From: Selenomonadaceae bacterium
GTDB lineage: Bacteria; Bacillota; Negativicutes; Selenomonadales; Selenomonadaceae
DNA: 46,013 bases
Direction: 5' to 3'
Assembly: GCA_017635875.1 (NCBI GenBank)
Contig: JAGBKP010000115.1
Coordinates: 1-46,013, forward strand
A program made the translations under genes and the position numbers. Below are positions 7,701 through 16,042 of this stretch, in pieces. Position 1 is the stretch's first letter, and each line of letters begins with the position of its first letter. The notes beneath the pieces are model-generated. The model was not told the origin of the DNA and searched no databases. It worked only from the letters and a program-made list of their open reading frames with translations.

Positions 7701-8891
7701 TCACTCTTTCTCCGGGTGGAAAATATCCACTTGCCGCATTGACGCCCGTTTTACGTCAAAGAGATTTATAAGTTCCGCAACGGCTTGAGTAGGGGAAATC
7801 TGCCCTTTTAACACAGCCTCGCGAATTTCCGGCATTCTTCCCGTAACTACTGCGTCTTCAAAGAAGAGATTGTGAAGATGTTCGTCGATCATACTGTGCA
7901 TCCAGTCAAGGAGCTGACCTTCCCTGCGTTTTTGCCAAACTCCGCTTTCTTTTGTGATTTTTTCAAACCCTTTTATAACTTCCCAAAGCTCCTTTAGCCC
8001 GGTATGCTCTACGGCGGAGCAGAGATAGGCGTGAGTTGCCCAACCCGGCGTGGCGGGACGGATAAATTCTATCATACGCTCGTATTCGCCTCTTGCGACT
8101 TTCGCTTTCATAAGATTATCGCCGTCGGCTTTGTTTATAACTATAGCGTCCGCAAGTTCCATAATGCCTTTTTTTATGCCCTGCAAATCGTCGCCCGCGC
8201 CGGTTAAAACTATGAGCAGGAAAAAATCAACCATAGAGCGCACGGTTGTTTCGGACTGCCCAACGCCCACCGTTTCAATTATAATAACGTCGTACCCGGC
8301 AGCTTCGCACATCAGCATAGTTTCGCGACTTTTTCTTGCAACGCCGCCAAGGGTTCCGCCTGCGGGTGATGGTCTTATAAACGCTTCGGGACGGCGCGAA
8401 AGAGTCCCCATACGCGTTTTGTCGCCTAATATAGAGCCTTTGGTGACAGAACTTGTGGGGTCTATCGTAAGCACAGCGACTTTATGTCCTTCGTCGCAGA
8501 GCATATTTCCGAACGCCTCAATGGTAGTGCTTTTTCCCGCGCCGGGAACGCCCGTGAAACCGATTCTAAGGGCGTTTCCCGTACGGGGCAAAAGCCTCTG
8601 CAAGACTCTTTGCGCTTTTTTGAAATGTCTGGGGCTGTTGCTTTCTATAAGGGTAATAGCGCGAGAGAGCGTAATTCTGTCGCCGTTTGCGACGCCGTTT
8701 ACATAATCGTCCTCGGACAAAATCATACGTCGCTTTGGTTTTATTTTGCCGCTGGCGATATTGGGGTTAATATTTCCTACTGTAGTATCCTTAATTCCAT
8801 CTATTCCGCTCATAACGGAGCAAGCAAATTTATCGTCGTCCTTTTCCGGCACCCAGCTTGGTTTTGAAGTTGTGTATTTCTGCTCTTCCAT
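7701..8891 (-). CDS. meaB: Methylmalonyl-CoA mutase-associated GTPase MeaB
   Basis: A 396-residue G3E-family GTPase that gates adenosylcobalamin loading and protects methylmalonyl-CoA mutase from inactivation. Walker A GVPGAGKS is at 114-121. It is followed by the metal/switch region DPTSSVTKGSILGDKTRM, the Walker B-like IIIETVGVGQSE, and the base motif NKAD. The open frame extends to 8921, but the ATG at 8891 has AAAGGAGG at proper spacing, so the shorter form is chosen. It lies 3' of mutB, separated by a terminator, so it may have a separate promoter or rely on read-through. Confidence 0.93.
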   Translation of the reverse strand: MEEQKYTTSKPSWVPEKDDDKFACSVMSGIDGIKDTTVGNINPNIASGKIKPKRRMILSEDDYVNGVANGDRITLSRAITLIESNSPRHFKKAQRVLQRLLPRTGNALRIGFTGVPGAGKSTTIEAFGNMLCDEGHKVAVLTIDPTSSVTKGSILGDKTRMGTLSRRPEAFIRPSPAGGTLGGVARKSRETMLMCEAAGYDVIIIETVGVGQSETTVRSMVDFFLLIVLTGAGDDLQGIKKGIMELADAIVINKADGDNLMKAKVARGEYERMIEFIRPATPGWATHAYLCSAVEHTGLKELWEVIKGFEKITKESGVWQKRREGQLLDWMHSMIDEHLHNLFFEDAVVTGRMPEIREAVLKGQISPTQAVAELINLFDVKRASMRQVDIFHPEKE

Positions 8892-8990
8892 ATTTCCTCC
8901 TTTATCGGGGCTTTGCCACAAACCACGGCAGAGCGCCGTCCTGCGTATGCCAAAAGAGTTTCGCCCTTTGGACTTTCATTTTTATTTAGC

Positions 8991-9022
8991 AAAAGCCTTC
9001 CCAAAATATGGGGAAGGCTTTT
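8991..9022 (-). terminator. Terminator downstream of mutB
   Basis: Perfect 12-bp arms AAAAGCCTTCCC / GGGAAGGCTTTT separated by 8 nt, just 3' of the mutB stop on the minus strand. It should reduce read-through into meaB. The stretch 8892-8990 holds nothing else recognisable. Confidence 0.75.
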
Positions 9023-9035
9023 ACTGATTAAAGGT

Positions 9036-11225
9036 TTATTCTTCTTCTTTAGCTTTATCCATAAGGAGCTGCAAAAGTTTTATTCCCGCCTCGGGGATAT
9101 TGGTGCCGGGCGCGAATATGGCGACTGCGCCGTGGTTGTAAAGGTTATCGTAATCCTGTACGGGGATAACGCCGCCTATACATACCATAATGTCTTCGCG
9201 GCCGAGTTTTTTAAGTTCGTCCACAAGCTGCGGCAACAAGGTATTGTGACCTGCGGCAAGGGAACTGAAGCCTACCATATGGACGTCGTTATCCACAGCG
9301 TCTTGCGCCGTTTCCTCCGGAGTTTGGAAGAGCGGACCCACATCGACATCCCAACCCATATCCGCAAAGGAGGAAGCGATAACTTTCTGACCTCTGTCGT
9401 GACCGTCTTGACCCATTTTCGCCACAAAGATACGCGGGCGACGACCCGTGAGTTTTTCAAACTCGTCTGCCATACCTCTCGCTTTGTCGAGTTCGGTCTT
9501 GTCGGTAAATTCGTTGGAATATACGCCGGAAATGGTGTGGATAACCGCTTGGTAACGTCCCGAAACCTTTTCGACGGCGTCTGAGATTTCTCCCAAAGAC
9601 GCGCGAACTCTCGCGGCTTCAACGGCGCATTCAAGTAGGTTGCCGTTGTCGCGGCTTTCGGCTGCTTTTGTGATGGCTTCAAGAGCGGCGCGAACATCGT
9701 CTTCGTTTCTTTCGCGGCGAAGTTTTTCAAGTCGCTCAACCTGCGCGTTGCGGACAGCCGTGTTGTCGATAGCGAGAATTTCCAAAGGATCTTCTTTCTC
9801 CAAGCGATATTTGTTAAGTCCGACGATAGTTTCGTTGCCGGAATCAATTTGCGCTTGACGACGAGCCGCGGCTTCTTCGATACGCATTTTCGGAAGTCCC
9901 GTCGAGATTGCTTTTGCCATACCGCCCAAAGCCTCGACTTCTTGAATATGCGCCCAAGCGCGGCGGATAATTTCGTTTGTGAGGGCTTCCACATAGTACG
10001 AGCCGCCCCACGGATCTATTATCTTGCAGACGCTGGTTTCGTCCTGAATATAAAGCTGCGTGTTGCGAGCGATACGCGCGGAAAAGTCCGTGGGAAGAGC
10101 GATGGCTTCGTCGAGCGCGTTGGTGTGAAGGGACTGCGTATGCCCCAAAGCCGCGCCCATAGCTTCCATAGCCGTGCGAGAAATGTTGTTGAACGGATCT
10201 TGCGCCGTAAGCGACCAACCCGAAGTTTGGCTGTGGGTGCGAAGAGCCATAGATTTTGGATCTTTTGCGCCGAAGGATTTGACGATTTTTGCCCAAAGCA
10301 CGCGAGCCGCGCGCATTTTCGCGACTTCCATAAAATAGTTCTTGCCGATTGCCCAGAAGAACGAAAGACGTTTGGCAAACGCATCGACGGGAAGTCCCGC
10401 CTTAATGCCGGTGCGGATATATTCAAGACCGTCCGCCAAAGTGTAGCCAAGCTCAATATCTGCGGGCGCGCCCGCTTCTTGCATATGATAGCCGGAGATT
10501 GAAATACTGTTGAATTTAGGCATATATTTGGTGGTGTACTCAAATATATCGCCGATAATACGCATAGACATATCCGGCGGATATATGTAGGTGTTTCTCA
10601 CCATAAATTCTTTTAATATATCGTTTTGGATAGTGCCCGCCATAATCTTTTTATCAACGCCTTGCTCAACGCCGGACTGGATAAAGAACGCGAGAATGGG
10701 AAGCACCGCGCCGTTCATCGTCATCGAAACCGACATCTGATCGAGCGGAATCCCCGAGAACAATATGTTCATATCAAGCATAGAGCAAACTGAAACGCCG
10801 GCTTTGCCGACGTCGCCGACAACGCGCGGATTATCCGCATCGTAACCTCTGTGAGTCGGAAGGTCGAACGCTATGGAAAGACCTTTTTGACCTGCGGCAA
10901 GGTTGCGGCGATAGAAGGCGTTTGATTCTTCCGCCGTGGAAAATCCCGCGTACTGACGAACAGTCCAAGGACGGAAGACATACATCGTGGAATATGGACC
11001 CCTTAAGCAAGGCGGTATGCCGCTCGCAAAATCCAAATGATTCATATGGTCGTATTCGTCGTGGTTATATAAAGGCTTTACGGGAACATGCTCCATTGTG
11101 CGTTTTGTAAGAGCGTCAAACTCCGCGCCCGCCTTTTTTTCAAAAGACTTTTTCCATTCGGCGGCGTCCGCTTTAGGAGCTTCCTGCAAGCTCATTTTCG
11201 TAAAATCGGGGTTGTTGTAAGCCAT
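9036..11225 (-). CDS. mutB: Methylmalonyl-CoA mutase, large (catalytic) subunit
   Basis: A 729-residue adenosylcobalamin-dependent mutase interconverting succinyl-CoA and (R)-methylmalonyl-CoA, the key step of succinate-to-propionate conversion or its reverse. The N-terminal TIM barrel shows [35 protein letters not shown] and [15 protein letters not shown]. The C-terminal B12 domain has GQDGHDRG with His609 as lower axial cobalt ligand, then [14 protein letters not shown]. The ATG overlaps the mutA stop, as expected for a co-translated heterodimer. Confidence 0.97.
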   Translation of the reverse strand: MAYNNPDFTKMSLQEAPKADAAEWKKSFEKKAGAEFDALTKRTMEHVPVKPLYNHDEYDHMNHLDFASGIPPCLRGPYSTMYVFRPWTVRQYAGFSTAEESNAFYRRNLAAGQKGLSIAFDLPTHRGYDADNPRVVGDVGKAGVSVCSMLDMNILFSGIPLDQMSVSMTMNGAVLPILAFFIQSGVEQGVDKKIMAGTIQNDILKEFMVRNTYIYPPDMSMRIIGDIFEYTTKYMPKFNSISISGYHMQEAGAPADIELGYTLADGLEYIRTGIKAGLPVDAFAKRLSFFWAIGKNYFMEVAKMRAARVLWAKIVKSFGAKDPKSMALRTHSQTSGWSLTAQDPFNNISRTAMEAMGAALGHTQSLHTNALDEAIALPTDFSARIARNTQLYIQDETSVCKIIDPWGGSYYVEALTNEIIRRAWAHIQEVEALGGMAKAISTGLPKMRIEEAAARRQAQIDSGNETIVGLNKYRLEKEDPLEILAIDNTAVRNAQVERLEKLRRERNEDDVRAALEAITKAAESRDNGNLLECAVEAARVRASLGEISDAVEKVSGRYQAVIHTISGVYSNEFTDKTELDKARGMADEFEKLTGRRPRIFVAKMGQDGHDRGQKVIASSFADMGWDVDVGPLFQTPEETAQDAVDNDVHMVGFSSLAAGHNTLLPQLVDELKKLGREDIMVCIGGVIPVQDYDNLYNHGAVAIFAPGTNIPEAGIKLLQLLMDKAKEEE

Positions 11226-13405
11226 TACGCAATCATCCCTTTCTTCTTCTGCAAAAGCTGCAGGATCTGATAACAGTTGGCGCGAACGGAAATATATTCG
11301 TCAATGCCGGCGTTTTTGTAAGTGTCCGACAGTTCCTTCGGCGCGGCGCCCGCAAGGAACACCGTTGCGTTCGGAAGCGCGTCGTGGAGTTTTGGCGCAA
11401 GCGCGGGAACTATTTCGGGATAAGTTGCGTCGGTGGAGCAGATAACCACAGCGTCTGCGCCGGATTCTTTTGCGGCCTTTGCCGCATCATCGACGGTTTC
11501 AAAGCCGTTGTTTGTAAGGACTTCAAACGCGCCAACCTGCAAAAAGCCTGTGGTGAAGTCCGCGCGGGCTTTGTGCTGCGGGATTGGTCCCATATTCGCG
11601 AGGAAAATCTTAACGTTGTCGCCCTTCGTGTCGCGATAATTTTCGGTAATTTTCCTGAGCGCTTCAAAGCGTTCGCTCCAACGGTGCGGCGCGATGGCTT
11701 TGACTTCTTCGCTTGCGGAATCGCCGTTTGCCGCGTTTGCGATTTCTTCTATCGTTGCGCCGGCTTCTGCCGCCTCTATTGCTTTATCTATAGAAACGTC
11801 GCTCTTTAACGCCGCAAGTTTGCCGTCTTTTGCGGAAACGTCTATTTTTGCAAGATATGCGTCAACTTCTGCAATTCTTTCTTTTTTGACTTCGTTTATG
11901 TCCTCTTCGCGGGAATCCAAGAGTTTTTCGGTCATATTGGGGTACATATTGTTGCCGACTATGCGATCCTTGCGAAGTTCCGCCGCCTTAAAGCGATCCT
12001 CTAAGACCTTTGCAATCGCGTCTTGCGGATAGCCCGCTTTAAGAGCCTCGACTATGCCGCCTTTGGATTCAATCGCTTGAAATTCTTCCCAAATCTTCTC
12101 TTTCATCTGTTTGGTGAGGGTTTCAACCGCCCAAGAACCGCCCGCGGGATCTATCGGTTGCAAAAGTCCGAATTCTTCCTGCAAAATAATTTGCACGTTG
12201 CGCGCGATACGGCGTGAAAATTCGTCGCCTTTTCTTATAGGCTCGTCAAACGGGCTACTTTCAAAGGAATCAAGCCCGCCGACCACGCCGGAGAAAATTT
12301 CGGTGGTGTTTCTGAGCATATTTACATAGGGATCGTAAACGGTTTTAAAGAATAGGGCGGGTTTTGCGTGAATGTGCATACGCTGCGCTTCTTTAGAGCC
12401 GCCGAAAGCGTCCACTATTTGCGCCCATATCGGACGAAGCGCGCGAAGTTTGGCTATCTGGAGGAAGAAGTTTGCGCCCATAGAGAAGCCGAAAACTATT
12501 TGCTTTGCGGCAGTTTCCACGTCTACGCCGCGTTCAAGCAACGCTCGTAAATAAGATACGGCGACGGAAAGGGTATAAGCCGCCTCTTGTACGTCGTTTG
12601 CGCCGCCTCTGCTGAATACGTCGCTTCTTGCGAATACGGTTTTAAGCTCCGGCGCGTTTTCTTTTGTCCACTTTGCGGCAAGAGCCATCTCATCGTACAA
12701 TTTGTTTAAGGAAACGGCGTTCTTGCCGTGTTCGACAAGTTCTCCGATAGGATTTGCGCCTATAAAACCCTTTAGTTTCTTTAAATCTTTTTTCGAGGCC
12801 TTAACGGAGCTTGCGACAAGGGAAAGCATCGGTAGCGCGGTTGCGCCTGCGTATATATAGAGCGGATATTCTTCTAATTTTAGCCCGTCTAAAAGCGCGT
12901 TCATATCGCCTAAAGCAGTTACGGAAACGCCTTCGTCGCCGGGTTTTTCCGCGTTTTTGACGTCTTTACCTGCAAGCGTCGCGCTGTCTAATCGAATGTT
13001 ATAAATAGTAGAGCCCTTTTCGATTTCGTGGCGAAGAAGTTCGTTGTTTTCCTTAGGCATAGTCTCATCGCATGACTGCGCAATGCCCCAAGGCTTGCCC
13101 ACATAGCCGTTTTCCTGACTGCCGCGCATAAAATCGCCCATACCGGGGAAAGACGCTTTGGGTAAAATATCCTCGGTATCTTTTCTGAAATACATAGGGT
13201 CAAAAGTTATGCCCTCGTAAGTTTTCGTATACATCTTCTTTTCAAAGGGCGCGCCTTTCAAAAGAGCGATACACGCCTCTTTCCACTCGTCGTAAGTGGG
13301 AGGGGTAAATTCATCGAGAGGCACTTCGGGAAAATCCGTCTGTGCTTCGGCTTTTTTTAGTATTGCTTGAAGGTCAAGCTCACCTTTTTCGCCGATTTCG
13401 CTCAT
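11225..13405 (-). CDS. mutA: Methylmalonyl-CoA mutase, small subunit
   Basis: A 726-residue partner of MutB. It has the mutase barrel ([16 protein letters not shown], a [12 protein letters not shown]-type segment, [17 protein letters not shown]) and a C-terminal flavodoxin-like domain, but the DxHxxG cobalamin motif is replaced by a QHKARADF segment, as in non-catalytic small subunits. The open frame continues to a TTG at 13528, but the ATG at 13405 has AAAGGAGG upstream and gives the family N-terminus, so it is chosen. It is the first gene of the mut operon, about 200 nt downstream of a cobalamin riboswitch. Confidence 0.94.
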   Translation of the reverse strand: MSEIGEKGELDLQAILKKAEAQTDFPEVPLDEFTPPTYDEWKEACIALLKGAPFEKKMYTKTYEGITFDPMYFRKDTEDILPKASFPGMGDFMRGSQENGYVGKPWGIAQSCDETMPKENNELLRHEIEKGSTIYNIRLDSATLAGKDVKNAEKPGDEGVSVTALGDMNALLDGLKLEEYPLYIYAGATALPMLSLVASSVKASKKDLKKLKGFIGANPIGELVEHGKNAVSLNKLYDEMALAAKWTKENAPELKTVFARSDVFSRGGANDVQEAAYTLSVAVSYLRALLERGVDVETAAKQIVFGFSMGANFFLQIAKLRALRPIWAQIVDAFGGSKEAQRMHIHAKPALFFKTVYDPYVNMLRNTTEIFSGVVGGLDSFESSPFDEPIRKGDEFSRRIARNVQIILQEEFGLLQPIDPAGGSWAVETLTKQMKEKIWEEFQAIESKGGIVEALKAGYPQDAIAKVLEDRFKAAELRKDRIVGNNMYPNMTEKLLDSREEDINEVKKERIAEVDAYLAKIDVSAKDGKLAALKSDVSIDKAIEAAEAGATIEEIANAANGDSASEEVKAIAPHRWSERFEALRKITENYRDTKGDNVKIFLANMGPIPQHKARADFTTGFLQVGAFEVLTNNGFETVDDAAKAAKESGADAVVICSTDATYPEIVPALAPKLHDALPNATVFLAGAAPKELSDTYKNAGIDEYISVRANCYQILQLLQKKKGMIA

Positions 13406-13436
13406 CGCTATACAGCCTCCTTTAAAAATTAAATAT

Positions 13437-13470
13437 CGGCGACTCATTCGCCTTTGCAAACAAATCGCCG
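13437..13470 (-). terminator. Possible expression-platform hairpin between riboswitch and mutA
   Basis: CGGCGA / TCGCCG arms (13465-13470 and 13437-13442) form a hairpin on the minus strand followed by an interrupted T-rich run, directly before the mutA ribosome site. A second hairpin (AAACGAAAA / TTTTCGTTT, 13569-13600) lies closer to the aptamer. Either could be the regulated element; neither is a textbook terminator. Confidence 0.4.
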
Positions 13471-13599
13471 TTCTTGGATTTATCTCCGCCAAAATCTTAC
13501 CGTAAAACTTTGCCGAAAGAAAAAACAAGAATGACTACAAATCCCCTACCCATCGCTCGCAGGCACATAAACGAAAAACGCAGAGCGCAAATTTTCGTT

Positions 13600-13770
13600 T
13601 AAACGGTGACGATAAGCAGGCAGTTCTCCTGGCTTGGTTTCATCATCCCGCTCGCCTTCCCAAAATACGCATATCTATTTCAGTGACATAATGAGTGGGA
13701 CTCCACCGCACAGTGGCGGGACCGCTTCGGCTTTTACCGAATTTTCTATTGAGTCTTTCGACACCTGCTC
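13600..13770 (-). ncRNA. Cobalamin riboswitch
   Basis: On the minus strand the stretch contains the B12-box-like AGCCAGGAGAACTGCC, the conserved GCCACTG within CCCGCCACTGTGCGG, and a terminal P1-like helix GGTGTCGA / TCGTCACC (13758-13765 with 13605-13612). Order and spacing fit the AdoCbl-type aptamer. It lies in the leader of mutA, downstream of a near-consensus promoter. The usual action of this class is repression when cobalamin is abundant, which is unexpected for a B12-dependent enzyme. Confidence 0.92.
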
Positions 13771-13793
13771 CATAATGTTTTAATATATTCAGA

Positions 13794-13822
13794 ATTTTAT
13801 AGTATTTTGTAGAATTTGTCAA
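13794..13822 (-). promoter_or_regulatory. Promoter of the riboswitch-mut operon
   Basis: TTGACA (13817-13822) and TAAAAT (13794-13799) with a 17-nt spacer on the minus strand, about 25 nt upstream of the aptamer. Near-consensus sigma-70/SigA type. Confidence 0.8.
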
Positions 13823-13913
13823 GAAAGTATAACGCTTTGCATTTTTTTTTAGCATTTTTTCACAAGCCTTAATTTTGTATACAGGTATATTTTCAAAGTA
13901 TTCAAAATTTTAC

Positions 13914-13942
13914 TTTTCATATCTTAAAAAGTATGCTAAAAT
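13914..13942 (+). promoter_or_regulatory. Likely promoter of aroF-tyrA
   Basis: TTTTCA (13914-13919), a 17-nt spacer and TAAAAT (13937-13942) preceded by ATGC, about 65 nt before the aroF start and divergent from the mut promoter. The -35 is weak. Confidence 0.45.
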
Positions 13943-14006
13943 GACAAATGTTTTCATTGTTGCATTTATAAAGAACTCAAATAAATACTTATCGGAGGGA
14001 ATTTTT

Positions 14007-15020
14007 ATGGTTATAGTTATGAATCCTAAAGCGACGCAAGCTGATATAGAGAGAGTCGTTGCGCGTATTGAAAAAGCGGGGCTTAAAACTCATTTATCCA
14101 CCGGAGAAGAATGTACTATAGTCGGCGTTATCGGCGACAAGAAAAAAATCGCGGGACTGGAGATGAACGTTATGCCGGGAGTTGACAAAACTCTTCGCAT
14201 TACCGAAAAATATAAATTGGTTAGCCGCAATTTTCAAGCTGAAGATACAATTATAGATGTTGACGGCGTTAAAATAGGGGGAAAGCATTTTGCCGTAATG
14301 GCGGGTCCTTGCGCCGTTGAAAGCATTGAACAATTAAACGAAGCGGCAAGAGCGGTAAAAAAAGCGGGGGCGCAATTTTTGCGCGGCGGCGCGTTTAAGC
14401 CGCGCACTTCTCCCTACGATTTTCAAGGACTTCACGAAGAAGGTTTAAAGCTTTTAAGAGACGCGGCAGATAGGGAAGGGTTAAAGGTCGTAACGGAAGT
14501 TGTCGATCACGACGATATAGAACTGATTGAAAAATACGCGGATATTTTACAAGTCGGCGCGAGAAATATGCACAACTTTGAATTGTTAAAGGCTTTAGGT
14601 CACGCCCATAAACCCGTTATGCTTAAGCGCGGACTTTCAGCAACCATTACAGAATGGTTAAACGCCGCCGAATATATTATGAGCGGCGGCAATACGAACG
14701 TTATTTTCTGCGAGCGCGGTATCAGAACCTATGAAACGTACACAAGAAACACCCTTGACTTATCGGCCGTCGCTATTATAAAAGAACTTTCCCACCTTCC
14801 CATTGTCGTAGATCCAAGTCACGGCACGGGCAAGCGTTCTTTGGTTGCGCCTATGTCAAAAGCCGCTGTCGCGGCAGGCGCGGACGGTCTTATAATAGAA
14901 GTGCATCCGCATCCGGAAGTTGCGCTCTCTGACGGCGATCAATCCCTTACGCCGGAAGATTTTGAAACCCTTATGGGAGACATAAAAGGCTTGACAAAAT
15001 TCGTAGGTAAGGTGTTATGA
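14007..15020 (+). CDS. aroF: 3-deoxy-7-phosphoheptulonate (DAHP) synthase
   Basis: A 337-residue enzyme condensing PEP and erythrose-4-phosphate, the first step to chorismate. Residues 1-70 form the ferredoxin-like regulatory domain ([18 protein letters not shown]...) seen in Thermotoga-type enzymes, followed by the barrel with [54 protein letters not shown] and [17 protein letters not shown]. The open frame extends 44 codons upstream, but only the ATG at 14007 has a strong site (CGGAGGG) and the family length. The N-terminal domain suggests feedback control by Tyr or Phe (inference). It overlaps tyrA by 4 nt. Confidence 0.95.
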   Translation: MVIVMNPKATQADIERVVARIEKAGLKTHLSTGEECTIVGVIGDKKKIAGLEMNVMPGVDKTLRITEKYKLVSRNFQAEDTIIDVDGVKIGGKHFAVMAGPCAVESIEQLNEAARAVKKAGAQFLRGGAFKPRTSPYDFQGLHEEGLKLLRDAADREGLKVVTEVVDHDDIELIEKYADILQVGARNMHNFELLKALGHAHKPVMLKRGLSATITEWLNAAEYIMSGGNTNVIFCERGIRTYETYTRNTLDLSAVAIIKELSHLPIVVDPSHGTGKRSLVAPMSKAAVAAGADGLIIEVHPHPEVALSDGDQSLTPEDFETLMGDIKGLTKFVGKVL

Positions 15021-15874
15021 AACTCTATATTATAGGAGTCGGTCTTATAGGCGGCTCATTGGGGCTTGCGTTAAAACAAAGCCTAAAGAATGAAATTTAT
15101 ATCACGGGTTACGGAAGAAATAAGGATAATTTAAGAGAAGCAAAAAAATTAGGCGCGATAGACAGTATCGCGCTTAATTTAGAAGATGCGGCGGATAGCG
15201 ATATAATTTATTTATCAACTCCGGTTTTAAAAATTGTCCCGATTATAAAGGAATTGACGCCTTTTTTAAGCCCGAATACGATAATAACGGACGCGGGCAG
15301 TACGAAAGGAGAAATTTTTTCCGAGATAAAGCGAATTTTGCCGAAAAATATATATTATATAGCGGGTCACCCTATGACGGGGCGGGAAAAAAGCGGCGTT
15401 ACGGCGGCGAGCGCGGATTTGTTCAAGGATAAAACATATATTGTCATAAAGGACGAGGAAACTCCGCAAAACGCTTATGATAAATTGATGAATATACTTA
15501 AAAATATCGGCGCAAAATTCAGTTACCTTCCTATCGAGGCTCACGACAGCGCGGCAAGCGTTATAAGTCATCTTCCGCATATAGCGGCGGCGGGGCTTGT
15601 GCATCTTTTGAAGCAAAGCGAAAATTTAGATACGGCAAAATATTTAATCGGCGGCGGTTTTCGCGACACTACCAGAATAGCGTCGTCAGACCCCGATATG
15701 TGGGCGGATATTTTAACGACCAACAAAGACGCTATCGCAAGAGATATTGATAAATACATAGATATTTTATCCGATATAAAGTCTGCCGTTACAGCAAAAG
15801 ACCGCGATAAATTTTATTCTTTTTTTGACGAAAGCAAAAAATTTCGCGATAATTTGCTTTACGAAATGAAGTAA
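15017..15874 (+). CDS. tyrA: Prephenate dehydrogenase
   Basis: A 285-residue NAD(P)-dependent TyrA converting prephenate to 4-hydroxyphenylpyruvate for tyrosine. It has the N-terminal Rossmann motif GVGLIGGSLGLALK, DAGSTKG, the catalytic GHPMTGREKSGV (His in GHPM), and FRDTTRIASSDPDMW near the C-terminus. There is no ACT domain, so feedback probably acts on the upstream AroF. The ATGA overlap with aroF indicates translational coupling. Confidence 0.95.
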   Translation: MKLYIIGVGLIGGSLGLALKQSLKNEIYITGYGRNKDNLREAKKLGAIDSIALNLEDAADSDIIYLSTPVLKIVPIIKELTPFLSPNTIITDAGSTKGEIFSEIKRILPKNIYYIAGHPMTGREKSGVTAASADLFKDKTYIVIKDEETPQNAYDKLMNILKNIGAKFSYLPIEAHDSAASVISHLPHIAAAGLVHLLKQSENLDTAKYLIGGGFRDTTRIASSDPDMWADILTTNKDAIARDIDKYIDILSDIKSAVTAKDRDKFYSFFDESKKFRDNLLYEMK

Positions 15875-15891
15875 ATTATGTGGCGCGTATT

Positions 15892-15943
15892 AAAAAGAGG
15901 GCGCAGCATCAGCGATTTTTTGATTATGCTGCCGCCTTCTTTT
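15892..15943 (+). terminator. Terminator of aroF-tyrA
   Basis: GAGGGCGCAGCAT / ATGCTGCCGCCTTC arms with one or two mismatches, A-rich before and TTTTG after, 18 nt past the tyrA stop. Confidence 0.75.
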
Positions 15944-16042
15944 GTTTTGGTATAAAATGCAGGAATATAAAAATAAGAGTCGAATTTTTACAAAATGAGA
16001 ATCAAGATTTAAAGTTATCCTATTGTGAAAGAAGGTAAAAAA

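Noticed and set aside
8050-8706. 218-residue plus-strand ORF over meaB
   Set aside because: A shadow of the meaB codons; it lacks a ribosome site, while meaB has clear GTPase motifs.
9272-10543. Several long ORFs in other frames over mutB
   Set aside because: Arg/Ser-rich shadow frames of a GC-richer conserved gene.
13406-13528. 41-codon N-terminal extension of mutA
   Set aside because: It would start at TTG without a ribosome site; the ATG at 13405 has AAAGGAGG and gives the family N-terminus.
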